The notes: generated by a model from the sequence alone, not told the origin. Shown: positions 19,385 through 28,568, counted from the stretch's first letter. The stretch is DNA of 64,000 nt from Pseudocitrobacter vendiensis (GCF_943590815.1 NZ_CALSBS010000003.1:248001-312000); one strand, 5' to 3'. Program-made: numbers and translations.

Positions 19385-20376
19385 CTGACAAATCGCTTGC
19401 TATCCACGCGTTGTACCAGCATCGAAAGCAACAAACTCCCCGCCAGCGTGGCGCAGAAAATCCACACAATATCGAGCAGCGGCCAGCTTTTAATGTCTGC
19501 GCCGCTGCTTCGCAGGGCATGAATAATCAGGGCATGAAAACCATAAATACCCAGCGAATGGCGCGAAATCAGCGCTAATCCCGGCAACACGCGATGATTA
19601 AGACAATTTTTGACGACCACAAACAGCGTCGCCGCGCAGATAAATACCATTGGCCCACAGTACAGATACCAGGTGTCGGCAAAGTTGCCGCGCCAGTTCA
19701 ATTCATGCAGCGTGCCACGCGAAATCACCGCCACCGCCAGCACAAAACCGATCCCGCACAGCCAGCTTAATCCACGTTTTTGCGTCTCCATCATACCGAT
19801 AGCGCGCCCTAACAGGCCGTAAATCAGGTAGTAAAAGGTGTCGCCGTTGATATAGAGATTTACCGGCAGCCATTCGATGCCGTCGGCTTTCAACGTCACT
19901 GTATTCGGGTTAGCAACAATACCAATCACCACCATCAGCGCCAGTAGCATTTTGCCGCTTATCGCTTTCACCTCAATCAGCGGCGAGACCAGATAAATCA
20001 CGATAATGGCAAAGAAAAACCACAGGTGATAGAAAACAGGCTTCTGTAGGATGTTCTTAAGCGACCCTTCGATATTGATATGCGTGAAGGCCGCGATATA
20101 AATAAGCGCCACGACGCTGTAAAACAGCAGGCACAGTGCAATCCGCAGAAAATGGCGCGGCTGGGCGCTGCGTGGCCCGAAAAAAAGATAGCCGGAAATC
20201 ATGAAGAACAGCGGCACGCTTACGCGTGAGGCAGAGTTGAAAACATTAGCAATATCCCAGTTCACCGGGCTGATACTATGCGCGTTGGTAATGTACCAGG
20301 TTGTCGTATGGATCATCACTACCATCAGGCAGGCTATTCCGCGTAGGTTATCAATCCAGTTTATTTTGGGCTGCAT
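19381..20376 (-). CDS. wecH: O-acetyltransferase WecH (YiaH)
   Basis: A 331-residue integral membrane acyltransferase of the acyltransferase-3 family, the same length as E. coli WecH. About ten transmembrane helices are visible; the N-terminal [20 protein letters not shown] carries the family His, and [17 protein letters not shown] is the second signature. WecH adds O-acetyl groups to the enterobacterial common antigen at the inner membrane. Transcribed alone, converging on the yiaB-like gene. Confidence 0.94.
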   Translation of the reverse strand: MQPKINWIDNLRGIACLMVVMIHTTTWYITNAHSISPVNWDIANVFNSASRVSVPLFFMISGYLFFGPRSAQPRHFLRIALCLLFYSVVALIYIAAFTHINIEGSLKNILQKPVFYHLWFFFAIIVIYLVSPLIEVKAISGKMLLALMVVIGIVANPNTVTLKADGIEWLPVNLYINGDTFYYLIYGLLGRAIGMMETQKRGLSWLCGIGFVLAVAVISRGTLHELNWRGNFADTWYLYCGPMVFICAATLFVVVKNCLNHRVLPGLALISRHSLGIYGFHALIIHALRSSGADIKSWPLLDIVWIFCATLAGSLLLSMLVQRVDSKRFVS

Positions 20377-20466
20377 TAGGGCCGGTTTCTCCTTTCAAAC
20401 AAAGTGTGACTCAATATTTATTAGGCTATTTGACTGGATTATTCTGAGTTTTTCACCCCACACTTG

Positions 20467-20592
20467 TATACCCTTCATATTTCGAGTTGCCTATGCGTTG
20501 GCTGCACTCGCTCACCCCAGTCACGTACTTATGTACGCTCCTGGGGTGAGCTCGTTTGCCGCCTTCAGGCAACTCGAACTATTTTGGGTATA
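20467..20592. repeat. ERIC (IRU) element
   Basis: A 126-bp imperfect palindrome with TATACCC and GGGTATA termini and the diagnostic core CTCACCCCAGTCACGTACTT / GTACGCTCCTGGGG. This matches the enterobacterial repetitive intergenic consensus in length and sequence. It lies between the divergent wecH and ysaB genes, inside a 300-base spacer. Confidence 0.93.
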
Positions 20593-20676
20593 AGATTGTG
20601 GTGTGATTCGCAAAATGCGGGCGCATCAGAGACCACAAACTAAAATAACAGCCCGATCGTAAGGCGGTAATGAAAA

Positions 20677-20982
20677 ATGATGATGAAGCGACTTCTTCCC
20701 CTGTTAATGGGGCTATTACTGGCGGGATGCGCTACGCACGAAAATGCTGCGCCGATGAAAGCGCAAAATGCGAAAGCGAACCCCGCGCGCTCGCTGGGCA
20801 TGGAAAATTTATGCAAGGAGCGGGCAGCGGAGCGCTATAACACAGCGGCGCAGAAAATTGATGTCACGGGCTTTGAGCGTTTTCAGGGCAGCTATGAATT
20901 ACGCGGCTATACTCCCCGCAATGAAGGTTTTGTCTGCTCATTTGACGCAAATGGTGATTTTTTACACTTATCGATGCGTTAA
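20677..20982 (+). CDS. ysaB: YsaB family lipoprotein
   Basis: A 101-residue small lipoprotein. A short signal peptide ends in the lipobox LLAGC (Cys18), and the mature part keeps the family segment ARSLGMENLCKERAAERYNTAAQKI. E. coli YsaB has about 99 residues. Three ATG codons occur in a row in frame (20677, 20680, 20683); AAGGCGG lies upstream. Function is unknown. It precedes glyQ by 138 bases, with an inverted repeat CGGCCTGTTT/AAACAGGCCG (21007-21041) between them. Confidence 0.88.
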   Translation: MMMKRLLPLLMGLLLAGCATHENAAPMKAQNAKANPARSLGMENLCKERAAERYNTAAQKIDVTGFERFQGSYELRGYTPRNEGFVCSFDANGDFLHLSMR

Positions 20983-21006
20983 ACGCGGCAATATGGCACG
21001 AAAAGA

Positions 21007-21041
21007 CGGCCTGTTTTCCTCTATTTTCCCTAAACAGGCCG
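21007..21041. other. Inverted repeat between ysaB and glyQ
   Basis: CGGCCTGTTT and AAACAGGCCG form a 10-bp stem with a 15-base loop. Only weak T-rich sequence follows on either side. It may end ysaB transcription; a TATACT hexamer at 21073-21078 is a candidate -10 for glyQS. Confidence 0.45.
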
Positions 21042-21120
21042 CTTTCATACTGTATATCTTCCAGCCAGCGGGTATACTGATCCCTTCCTTTAAATCCACA
21101 CGTATCCAGCACGAAATAAT

Positions 21121-22032
21121 ATGCAAAAGTTTGATACCAGGACCTTCCAGGGCTTGATCCTGACCTTACAGGATTACTGGGCTCGCCAGGGCTGCACCAT
21201 TGTTCAACCATTGGACATGGAAGTTGGCGCGGGTACCTCTCACCCAATGACCTGCCTGCGCGCGCTGGGCCCAGAGCCGATGGCGACTGCTTATGTGCAG
21301 CCTTCTCGTCGTCCGACCGATGGCCGCTACGGCGAAAACCCGAACCGTTTACAGCACTACTATCAGTTCCAGGTGGTCATCAAGCCATCGCCGGACAACA
21401 TTCAGGAGCTGTACCTCGGTTCACTGAAAGAGCTGGGCATGGACCCGACCATCCACGATATCCGTTTCGTGGAAGATAACTGGGAAAACCCGACGCTGGG
21501 TGCCTGGGGTCTGGGTTGGGAAGTGTGGCTGAACGGCATGGAAGTGACGCAGTTCACTTACTTCCAGCAGGTTGGCGGCCTGGAATGTAAACCGGTTACC
21601 GGCGAGATCACCTACGGTCTGGAACGTCTGGCGATGTACATTCAGGGCGTAGACAGCGTTTACGACCTGGTCTGGAGCGACGGCCCGCTGGGTAAAACCA
21701 CCTACGGCGACGTGTTCCATCAGAACGAAGTGGAGCAGTCCACCTACAACTTCGAATACGCGGATGTGGACTTCCTGTTCACCTGCTTCGAGCAGTACGA
21801 GAAAGAAGCGCAGCAGTTGCTGGCGCTGGAAAATCCGCTGCCGCTGCCAGCCTACGAGCGTATTCTGAAAGCCGCCCACAGCTTCAACCTGCTGGATGCG
21901 CGTAAAGCCATCTCCGTCACCGAGCGTCAGCGCTATATCCTGCGCATTCGCACCCTGACCAAAGCAGTGGCAGAAGCTTATTATGCTTCCCGTGAAGCCC
22001 TCGGCTTCCCGATGTGCAACAAAGACAAGTAA
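21121..22032 (+). CDS. glyQ: Glycyl-tRNA synthetase alpha subunit
   Basis: A 303-residue class II aminoacyl-tRNA synthetase subunit, the E. coli length. It carries the catalytic core that activates glycine, working as an alpha2beta2 tetramer with GlyS. Conserved segments include [34 protein letters not shown] and [20 protein letters not shown]. Nine bases separate it from glyS. Confidence 0.98.
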
Positions 22033-22041
22033 GAGGCGGCC

Positions 22042-24111
22042 ATGTCTGAGAAAACTTTTCTGGTGGAAATCGGCACTGAAGAGCTGCCACCAAAAGCACT
22101 GCGCAGCCTGGCTGAGTCCTTTGCTGCGAACTTCACTGCGGAGCTGGATAACGCCGGCCTCGCACACGGCAACGTTGAATGGTTTGCTGCCCCGCGTCGT
22201 CTGGCGCTGAAGGTTGCCAACCTGGCGGAAGCTCAGGCCGATCGCGAAGTTGAAAAACGCGGCCCGGCGATTGCGCAGGCGTTCGACGCCGAAGGCAAAC
22301 CAAGCAAAGCGGCAGAAGGCTGGGCGCGTGGCTGCGGTATTACCGTTGACCAGGCTGAGCGTCTGACCACTGACAAAGGCGAATGGCTGCTGTATCGCGC
22401 CCACGTGAAGGGCGAAAGTACCGAAGCGCTGGTGCCGAATATGGTCGCTACTTCACTGGCGAAGCTGCCAATTCCGAAACTGATGCGCTGGGGCGCGTCT
22501 GACGTGCACTTCGTGCGTCCGGTTCACACTGTGACCCTGTTGCTGGGCGACAAAGTCATTCCGGCAACCATTCTGGGTATTCAGTCCGATCGCGTGATTC
22601 GTGGCCACCGCTTTATGGGCGAACCGGAATTTACTATCGACAATGCCGATCAGTATCCGGAAATTCTGCGCGAGCGCGGGAAAGTCATCGCCGATTACGC
22701 TGAGCGTAAAGCGAAGATTAAAGCTGATGCCGAAGAAGCCGCGCGTAAGATTGGCGGTAACGCTGACTTAAGCGAAAGCCTGGTGGAAGAAGTCACCTCG
22801 CTGGTGGAATGGCCGGTTGTATTGACTGCGAAGTTTGAAGAGAAATTCCTCGCGGTGCCGTCCGAAGCACTGGTTTACACCATGAAAGGTGACCAGAAGT
22901 ACTTCCCGGTGTATGCGAACGACGGCAAACTACTGCCGAACTTTATCTTCGTCTCTAATATTGAGTCGAAAGATCCGCAGCAAATTATCTCCGGTAACGA
23001 AAAAGTCGTTCGTCCGCGTCTGGCCGATGCGGAGTTCTTCTTCAATACCGACCGTAAAAAACGTCTGGAAGATAACCTGCCGCGCCTGCAAACTGTGCTG
23101 TTCCAGCAACAGCTGGGTACGCTGCGCGACAAAACTGACCGCATCCAGGCGCTGGCTGGCTGGATCGCAGAACAGATTGGCGCTGACGTCAACCACGCTA
23201 CCCGTGCGGGCCTGCTGTCCAAGTGTGACCTGATGACCAACATGGTCTTCGAGTTCACCGACACCCAGGGCGTGATGGGTATGCACTACGCGCGTCACGA
23301 TGGCGAAGCGGAAGATGTCGCCGTGGCGCTGAACGAGCAGTATCAACCGCGCTTTGCCGGTGATGACCTGCCGTCTAATCCTGTGGCTTGTGCGCTGGCG
23401 ATCGCTGACAAGATGGACACCCTGGCGGGTATCTTTGGTATCGGCCAGCATCCGAAGGGCGACAAAGACCCGTTTGCGCTGCGTCGTGCCGCGCTGGGCG
23501 TGCTGCGCATTATCGTTGAGAAGAACCTCAACCTCGATCTGCAAACACTGACTGAAGAAGCGGCGCGTCTGTACGGTGATAAGCTGACTAACGCCAACGT
23601 GGTTGATGACGTTATCGACTTCATGTTGGGCCGTTTCCGCGCCTGGTATCAGGATGCCGGTTACACCGTCGACACCATCCAGGCTGTGCTGGCTCGTCGT
23701 CCGACGCGTCCGGCAGATTTCGATGCGCGTATGAAAGCGGTATCTCACTTCCGTACTCTGGAAGCGGCATCTGCGCTGGCTGCGGCTAATAAGCGTGTTT
23801 CTAACATCCTTGCGAAAACAGACGAAGTGCTGAATGACCGCGTAAACGCCGCCACGCTGAAAGAGCCGGAAGAAATAGCGCTGGCCATGCAGGTTGTGGT
23901 TTTACGTGACAAACTGGCACCTGCTTTTGCAGAAGGGCGTTATCAGGAAGCGCTGGTAGAACTGGCGGAACTGCGTGAGCCAGTCGATGCCTTCTTCGAC
24001 AAAGTGATGGTTATGGTTGATGACAAAGAACTGCGTATCAACCGTCTGACTATGCTGTCGAAACTGCGTGAACTGTTCCTGCAGGTTGCGGATATTTCGC
24101 TGCTGCAGTAA
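22042..24111 (+). CDS. glyS: Glycyl-tRNA synthetase beta subunit
   Basis: A 689-residue beta subunit, the E. coli length. It begins with the conserved [17 protein letters not shown] and contains an HD-type domain in the middle ([20 protein letters not shown]) and a C-terminal anticodon-binding domain (from about residue 580). It supplies tRNA binding for the GlyQ catalytic subunit. The glyQS operon ends in a strong terminator. Confidence 0.98.
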   Translation: MSEKTFLVEIGTEELPPKALRSLAESFAANFTAELDNAGLAHGNVEWFAAPRRLALKVANLAEAQADREVEKRGPAIAQAFDAEGKPSKAAEGWARGCGITVDQAERLTTDKGEWLLYRAHVKGESTEALVPNMVATSLAKLPIPKLMRWGASDVHFVRPVHTVTLLLGDKVIPATILGIQSDRVIRGHRFMGEPEFTIDNADQYPEILRERGKVIADYAERKAKIKADAEEAARKIGGNADLSESLVEEVTSLVEWPVVLTAKFEEKFLAVPSEALVYTMKGDQKYFPVYANDGKLLPNFIFVSNIESKDPQQIISGNEKVVRPRLADAEFFFNTDRKKRLEDNLPRLQTVLFQQQLGTLRDKTDRIQALAGWIAEQIGADVNHATRAGLLSKCDLMTNMVFEFTDTQGVMGMHYARHDGEAEDVAVALNEQYQPRFAGDDLPSNPVACALAIADKMDTLAGIFGIGQHPKGDKDPFALRRAALGVLRIIVEKNLNLDLQTLTEEAARLYGDKLTNANVVDDVIDFMLGRFRAWYQDAGYTVDTIQAVLARRPTRPADFDARMKAVSHFRTLEAASALAAANKRVSNILAKTDEVLNDRVNAATLKEPEEIALAMQVVVLRDKLAPAFAEGRYQEALVELAELREPVDAFFDKVMVMVDDKELRINRLTMLSKLRELFLQVADISLLQ

Positions 24112-24130
24112 GTTTACTGCTGATAAATAA

Positions 24131-24157
24131 AAAACCTGCCGAGCGGCAGGTTTTTTT
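24131..24157 (+). terminator. Intrinsic terminator of glyQS
   Basis: AAAACCTGCC-GAGC-GGCAGGTTTT, a 10-bp stem with a GAGC loop, runs into a T stretch ending at 24157. Confidence 0.92.
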
Positions 24158-24269
24158 ATGCGCTAATATAAACAAGTAATAATTATTTGAATAATATGTG
24201 TATGCTTACACATTTATTTCGCAGAAACTTTTTCAGAATACATTCATTCTTTAGCGTGAGCGGTGTTTG

Positions 24270-24430
24270 CTAGAATAGCGGCGGGTGCTTGAGACTGTTT
24301 GTCTCAGGTATCACCGAAAGGCAGACAGAGAAAAGCCCCACCTGACTATAAATCAAAGTGAGGCCCCTCTATGCATAGACACCATAAAGGTAGCCTCTTG
24401 CTTGTTGGAAATCAACACCGGAGGCTGGGA
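24270..24430 (+). ncRNA. hok mRNA 5-prime leader with antisense target
   Basis: A TAGAAT hexamer at about 24270 is a likely -10 for the hok transcript. The leader contains the short hairpin GAGACTG-TTT-style stem (GAGAC ... GTCTC near 24291-24305), the GCAGACAGAG stretch and GAAAAGCCCCACC, all typical of chromosomal hok/sok loci. An in-frame start at 24371 upstream of hok could be the mok-like coupling frame that controls hok translation. Confidence 0.55.
24331..24400 (-). ncRNA. Sok-type antisense RNA (approximate limits)
   Basis: On the minus strand GGGGCCTCAC ... GTCAGGTGGGGC forms a stem followed by TTTTC (complement of 24331-24339), the expected terminator of a Sok antisense RNA complementary to the hok leader. 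The 5-prime end is estimated, not seen. Confidence 0.5.
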
Positions 24431-24583
24431 ATGCCGCAAAAATATTTGTTATTTAGCTTAGTAGTGATTTGTTTCACGCTATTATTATTTACCTGGATGG
24501 TGAGAGATTCACTGTGTGAATTACACATCAAACAGGGAAGTAATGAGCTGGCGGCATTTTTAGCCTGTGGGAATAAAAAGTAA
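24431..24583 (+). CDS. hokA: Hok-family type I toxin (HokA)
   Basis: A 50-residue membrane toxin very close to E. coli HokA in sequence and in location (between glyS and cspA). One hydrophobic helix (about residues 5-21) is followed by the conserved RDSLCELHIKQ with its Cys and the AAFLAC end. Expression depolarises the inner membrane; the Sok antisense RNA normally blocks it. GGAGG lies just before the ATG at 24431. A longer in-frame start at 24371 adds 20 residues and may be a mok-like regulatory frame. A GGCGGGGAG/CTCCGCC hairpin (24592-24611) with T-rich tail follows. The E. coli copy is inactive in K-12; this one looks intact. Confidence 0.85.
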   Translation: MPQKYLLFSLVVICFTLLLFTWMVRDSLCELHIKQGSNELAAFLACGNKK

Positions 24584-24591
24584 GGGCAACT

Positions 24592-24617
24592 GGCGGGGAG
24601 AAATCTCCGCCTTTCTT
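24592..24617 (+). terminator. Terminator after hokA
   Basis: GGCGGGGAG-AAAT-CTCCGCC followed by TTTCTT. A second small hairpin TGCATT-TTC-AATGCA with CCCTTTTTATTT lies about 15 bases downstream. Confidence 0.6.
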
Positions 24618-24696
24618 GTGGCGTGATGCATTTTCAATGCACCCTTTTTATTTATGATGTGAATATCACTAAAGTCTACGACGACAAATCGCAGGC

Positions 24697-24727
24697 AAAA
24701 AAAATCCCCGCCCGAGGGCAGGGATTC
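24697..24727 (-). terminator. Intrinsic terminator of cspA
   Basis: Read on the minus strand: AATCCCTGCCC-TC-GGGCGGGGATT stem, then a run of eight T (complement of 24697-24704). It lies 20 bases after the cspA stop codon. Confidence 0.9.
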
Positions 24728-24746
24728 GAATTCTTGCGGCTTAAAC

Positions 24747-24959
24747 TTACAGAGAAGTTACGTTGCCAGCTGCCGGGCCTTTAGCGCCGCTTTCGATGGT
24801 GAAGGACACTTTCTGACCTTCGTCCAGAGATTTGTAACCATCGTTCTGGATAGCAGAGAAGTGTACGAACACGTCTTTAGAACCATCGTCAGGAGTGATG
24901 AAGCCGAAACCTTTATCAGCGTTGAACCATTTTACGATACCAGTCATTTTACCGGACAT
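24747..24959 (-). CDS. cspA: Major cold shock protein CspA
   Basis: A 70-residue cold-shock domain protein, the E. coli length. The RNA-binding motifs KGFGFI (RNP1) and VFVHF (RNP2) are intact. It binds single-stranded RNA and DNA and acts as an RNA chaperone after temperature drop. An AAAGG ribosome site precedes it. It is monocistronic, with a long leader that acts as the cold sensor in E. coli. Confidence 0.98.
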
Positions 24960-25114
24960 AGAAATTACCTTTATAAATTAAGTGAGCCTTACGGCGTTAT
25001 GGCATGCTTTACAGAATTTAAAGCGTAAAGGAAATGTCGCTACGAGGGGTACCAATGGATAACCTTGAAGGGAACTGCTTTACTCAACTGCTTTGTGGTC
25101 TGTGCGTCAAACCG
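24960..25114 (-). promoter_or_regulatory. cspA 5-prime leader (cold-responsive RNA) with cold box
   Basis: The roughly 155-base leader matches the E. coli cspA leader. It begins at the cold box CGGTTTGACGCACAGACCAC (complement of 25095-25114) and includes CCCTCGTAGCGACATTTCC, ending in TTAATTTATAAAGGTAAT before the start codon. In E. coli this RNA refolds at low temperature to expose the ribosome site. Confidence 0.85.
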
Positions 25115-25228
25115 TGAAGCTATTAACGCATACTTCGGCCACTAAACGCAAACGTTATCTGAGAAAAACATAAAACGGCCCAAGAAAAGGACCGTTAAAT
25201 AAGAGATAAATACATATGAATCAGTTTG

Positions 25229-25510
25229 TTATCTGTTTGTGATTTGTTGGTCGGCCTGAATCAGACGGAGCAATTTAAGTTCGGTAACTGAAGGTTTTAC
25301 TCGTCTGGACTCCCATTCCTGCACCAGAGAAACACTTACGCCCATCGCTTTAGCGAACTCAACCATCTGCAAACCGGTGCCTTTGCGTAGCTCCTCAAAC
25401 TCGTAAAAGATCGATGGCTTTGGTGTCAGGTTAATCATTGATGAAGCATCTTTGAAGACAATCTCTTCCAGACTGCTCAGCAGTTCAAATGTAGGATCTT
25501 TTTCTTCCAT
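25229..25510 (-). CDS. yiaG: YiaG, small HTH transcriptional regulator
   Basis: A 93-residue protein; E. coli YiaG has 96. The C-terminal half is a Cro/CI-type helix-turn-helix (ELRKGTGLQMVEFAKAMGVS, then LVQEWESRRVKPS), like HigA antitoxins, but no toxin partner lies beside it. Targets are unknown. Its position upstream of cspA on the same strand is as in E. coli. The start at 25510 has GGAG upstream. Confidence 0.92.
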   Translation of the reverse strand: MEEKDPTFELLSSLEEIVFKDASSMINLTPKPSIFYEFEELRKGTGLQMVEFAKAMGVSVSLVQEWESRRVKPSVTELKLLRLIQADQQITNR

Positions 25511-25702
25511 TGATAACTCCTATATACACACAGCGTGATCGTGAATAGGTACAGCCAGTTAAGAATAGTCGGGAAATCCGTTCAAAAGTTGGTTGCTGAA
25601 GTGATTATTCGTGAGATCGATTTCTATACAGCGCAAATAGCGTAAAAATCGTACATAAATCAAGGCCAGTGGCGGGAGGTATAATTTTGTAAAAAAGCGC
25701 TA

Positions 25703-25727
25703 AAACCGACGGCTGAGCCGCCGGTTC
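25703..25727 (-). terminator. Terminator after the aromatic-acid transporter gene
   Basis: On the minus strand AACCGGCGGC-TCA-GCCGTCGGTT is followed by TTAGCGCTTTTTT. It lies a few bases beyond the transporter stop codon. Confidence 0.65.
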
Positions 25728-25733
25728 GCTTTA

Positions 25734-27104
25734 TCAGGCCTTCTGCGTATTGTGGTTTAACGCAGGCGTGTCCGCTTCATTCTTTCGCATCTGCCGCTGG
25801 CTGACGATGTGTTTTACCAGCAGCGCAAGCGCTGACACCAGGGCGGGAATGGCCAGCAGTGTGAAAATGGTCTGGAAGGAGAGTTCCGCTTGCATCAGGA
25901 ATGCCCCGCTGAATGCGCCCAGAATGCCACCGAACCGGCCCAGCCCCAGCATCCACGCCACGCCCGTTGCGCGCCCCTGCGTCGGGTAGAAACCCGCTGC
26001 AAGAGCCGGCATCGAGGATTGCGCGCCGTTCATGATGGTACCGGCAATAAAGACCATCACGCCCATCAGCACCAGGCTGTTGGTTGAGAAACCGACCAGA
26101 CAGACAAAAACGCCTGTCAGTACGTAGCCTACCGCCACCACTTTATTGGGATTGAGTTTATCCATCAGCACGCCGAGGATAAGCACGCCAATGCCGCCGC
26201 CCAGCGGAAACAGGGCAGTGATGACCGACGCCTGGCTCAACGATGCGCCGGTTTCGCGAATTAACAGCGGTAGCCAGCTGGTCAGCAGATAAAAAATCAG
26301 CAGGCCCATGAAGTAGGTCAGGCATAACATTACCGTACCGACGGCATAGCGAGGTGAGAAGATCACCCCCAACGCCGATTTCTCTTTCACCTGTCCGGCT
26401 TCCTGCAGGACAAAACTCGCGTTATCGGCCAGCGGGGCGATACGTTTGAGAATGGCGGCAATTTTATGTTGAGGCTGGTTTTTGACCACCATATAGCGCG
26501 CGGATTCCGGCAGCAGGAAGATCAGCAGCACCGCCAGCGCCAACGGCATGACGCCGCCAAGGATCAGCACGCTCTGCCAGCCGTAGTGTGGAATGAGCCA
26601 CGCTGAGATAAACCCACCCATCGACGAGCCAATGGGGAAGCCCACAAACATCAGATTCACCAGCAGTGCGCGGCGACGCTCTGGTGCATATTCGCTCATC
26701 AGCGTGGCGGCATTGGGCATCGCCGCACCCAGCCCCAGTCCGGTCAGGAAACGCAGCAGCGTAAGCTGGGTGAGGTTGGTGGCAAACGCGGTGACAAGGC
26801 TAAAGCCTCCGAAAACCAGAATCGACAGCACCAGTACTTTCTTGCGGCCAATACGGTCCGCCATTGGGCCTGCCGTTAATGCACCCACCGCCAGGCCAAC
26901 CAGCGCGGCGCTCATCACCGGCCCGAGATCTGATTTCTGCACGCCCCATTCCTGCACCAGGTCAGAGGCGATAAAGCCGATAATCGCAGTGTCGAAACCG
27001 TCCATGGCGACGGTCACAAAGCATAATGCGAGGATCATCCACTGATATTTAGAAAAGGGATGATCGTTGATAAAAGCCTGAATATCCGTGGTTGTCTTCG
27101 TCAT
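25734..27104 (-). CDS. MFS transporter, aromatic acid:H+ symporter (PcaK-like)
   Basis: A 456-residue major facilitator with 12 predicted helices. The family mark DGFDTAIIGF in helix 1, ADRIGRKKVLVL in the loop after helix 2 and LPESARYMV before the central loop fit the AAHS group, which imports 4-hydroxybenzoate, protocatechuate or related acids with protons (PcaK, VanK, MhpT). It lies between yiaG and yiaF, adjacent in E. coli, so it is accessory. No catabolic genes accompany it; the upstream spacer carries two PcaR/PcaU-type operators, which supports an aromatic-acid role. The exact substrate cannot be told. Confidence 0.88.
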   Translation of the reverse strand: MTKTTTDIQAFINDHPFSKYQWMILALCFVTVAMDGFDTAIIGFIASDLVQEWGVQKSDLGPVMSAALVGLAVGALTAGPMADRIGRKKVLVLSILVFGGFSLVTAFATNLTQLTLLRFLTGLGLGAAMPNAATLMSEYAPERRRALLVNLMFVGFPIGSSMGGFISAWLIPHYGWQSVLILGGVMPLALAVLLIFLLPESARYMVVKNQPQHKIAAILKRIAPLADNASFVLQEAGQVKEKSALGVIFSPRYAVGTVMLCLTYFMGLLIFYLLTSWLPLLIRETGASLSQASVITALFPLGGGIGVLILGVLMDKLNPNKVVAVGYVLTGVFVCLVGFSTNSLVLMGVMVFIAGTIMNGAQSSMPALAAGFYPTQGRATGVAWMLGLGRFGGILGAFSGAFLMQAELSFQTIFTLLAIPALVSALALLVKHIVSQRQMRKNEADTPALNHNTQKA

Positions 27105-27152
27105 GCGGCAATTCCTGAAAACAGCGGGGAGAAGGATTCTCCCGCATGCGGT

Positions 27153-27256
27153 TGTGCGATTATCGAACCTATTTCCGGTAATCGTTCAATTCATCAAAAC
27201 ACTTAACGTATGCGGCGACAATGCAGGGGAAATCAGGAAGTGTGCGATTATCGTAC
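27153..27256 (-). promoter_or_regulatory. Two PcaR/PcaU/PobR-like operators upstream of the MFS gene
   Basis: GTGCGATTATCGAAC (27154-27168) is the exact reverse complement of GTTCGATAATCGCAC, the 15-base site I recall for IclR-type protocatechuate regulators. A second copy, GTGCGATTATCGTAC (27242-27256), has one change. They lie about 50 and 138 bases before the transporter start, 88 bases apart. The rest of this 415-base spacer, toward yiaF, shows nothing I can name. Confidence 0.65.
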
Positions 27257-27519
27257 TCCCTACGGGAAAGGATTTAAGAAATAAGATTAAAGTCATTTTA
27301 AAACAATGGATTAATGACAATATTTCGCATAAATGTTGTGGTCATAAATGTGATGTATGCAACATTGCATTAACATCTTGAAATTCTCCCTTTCCTCATC
27401 GTTATTTCATGCCATAACTTGTCAGGAAAAGGTATCCTGCGGCGCGCTGCTGGACTATCCTTGTCAGCGTCGGGCACGCGGGTGCCTGTTTGCGTTTTTT
27501 TGGCTGAAGGAGTAATAAA

Positions 27520-28230
27520 ATGGCGACAGGAAAGTCCTGCTCTCGCTGGTTTGCGCCTGTTGCGGCGTTATTGATGGTTGTTAGCCTGAGTGGGTGTTTT
27601 GATAAAGAAGGCGATCAGCGCAAAGCGTTTGTCGATTTCCTGCAAAATACAGTGATGCGCGGGGGCGAACGTCTGCCAACGCTGACCGCTGACCAGAAAA
27701 AACAGTTTGGTCCCTTTGTCTCCGATTACGCCGTCATTTACGGCTATTCGCAGCAGGTGAGCCAGGCGATGGATGCGGGTTTGCGTCCGGTTGTCGATAG
27801 TGTTAACGCCATTCGCGTTCCGCAGGATTATATGACTCAGCGCGAGCCGCTGCGTCAGGCGAACGGTTCGCTGGGTGTACTGAGTCAGCAACTGGAAAAT
27901 GCAAAGATGCAGGCCGATGCGGCACATGCCGCGCTGAAACAGGCGGATGATCTGAAGCCGGTCTTTGATCAGGTATACAGCAAAGTGGTGACGGCACCTG
28001 CAAATGCGATGCAACCGTTGATTCCGGCGGCGCAAATCTTCACGCAGCAGCTGGTTCAGGTGGGGGATTTTGTCGCACAGCAGGGAGAGCAGGTGAGCTT
28101 CGTGGCGAACGGCATTCAGTTCCCGACTTCGCAGCAGGCAAGCCAGTACAACTCGCTGATCGGCCCGCTGGCTTCCCAGCATCAGGCATTTACTCAGGCC
28201 TGGACTGCGGCGGTCGACGCGACCAAATAA
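27520..28230 (+). CDS. yiaF: YiaF, DUF3053 lipoprotein
   Basis: A 236-residue lipoprotein, the E. coli length and nearly the same N-terminus. The signal peptide ends in the lipobox LSGC (Cys26), and the mature part is largely helical (long Gln/Ala-rich helices, residues about 110-160). Function is unknown. It has an AAGGAG ribosome site. In E. coli ghrB follows directly; here a 3.4-kb block with the PTS and PHP genes is interposed. Confidence 0.93.
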   Translation: MATGKSCSRWFAPVAALLMVVSLSGCFDKEGDQRKAFVDFLQNTVMRGGERLPTLTADQKKQFGPFVSDYAVIYGYSQQVSQAMDAGLRPVVDSVNAIRVPQDYMTQREPLRQANGSLGVLSQQLENAKMQADAAHAALKQADDLKPVFDQVYSKVVTAPANAMQPLIPAAQIFTQQLVQVGDFVAQQGEQVSFVANGIQFPTSQQASQYNSLIGPLASQHQAFTQAWTAAVDATK

Positions 28231-28280
28231 AATAAGCCGTGTCGACGTAACACACCTGATGTGATGCGTCGTCTCCTGAC

Positions 28281-28304
28281 ACCGGGTTTGATTTCAGGCC
28301 CGGT
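28281..28304 (+). terminator. Probable terminator after yiaF, followed by an AT-rich spacer
   Basis: ACCGGG ... CCCGGT encloses a 12-base loop and is followed by ATTATCTTT. The rest of the 360-base spacer up to 28590 is strikingly AT-rich and holds the candidate operator at 28556-28568. Confidence 0.5.
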
Positions 28305-28555
28305 ATTATCTTTAGTCTGTACCTTTCGCCCTTATTCCCCCCTGAAAACCGAAACCAGTATTCAAACTGAGATGCTTTGTACCTATTTTTTGGCACAGGT
28401 TTAAACGCCAATCGTTGATTGATATAAAACAAGCGTAAAAGAAGTCATGAATTTATTTTCTATATAAATACATGGATTGCTTTAATTGTTTTGAATGATA
28501 AATAAATATCATTAATGTTTTGTTTATCGTGGGAACAGATATCTCAATCGGCAAT

Positions 28556-28568
28556 CCGAATGATTCGG
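28556..28568. promoter_or_regulatory. Palindrome upstream of the PTS operon
   Basis: CCGAAT-G-ATTCGG is a perfect 6-bp inverted repeat with a one-base centre, 22 bases before the PTS gene start, in an otherwise AT-rich spacer. It could be an operator or part of a leader hairpin. No regulator gene accompanies the operon. Confidence 0.35.

Noticed and set aside
25229-25510. yiaG as the antitoxin of a HigBA-like pair
   Set aside because: The HTH is of that type, but no toxin frame lies on either side and YiaG is a stand-alone gene in E. coli.
28190-28432. An 80-codon minus-strand frame between yiaF and the PTS gene
   Set aside because: It overlaps the yiaF end, has no ribosome site and no recognisable content.
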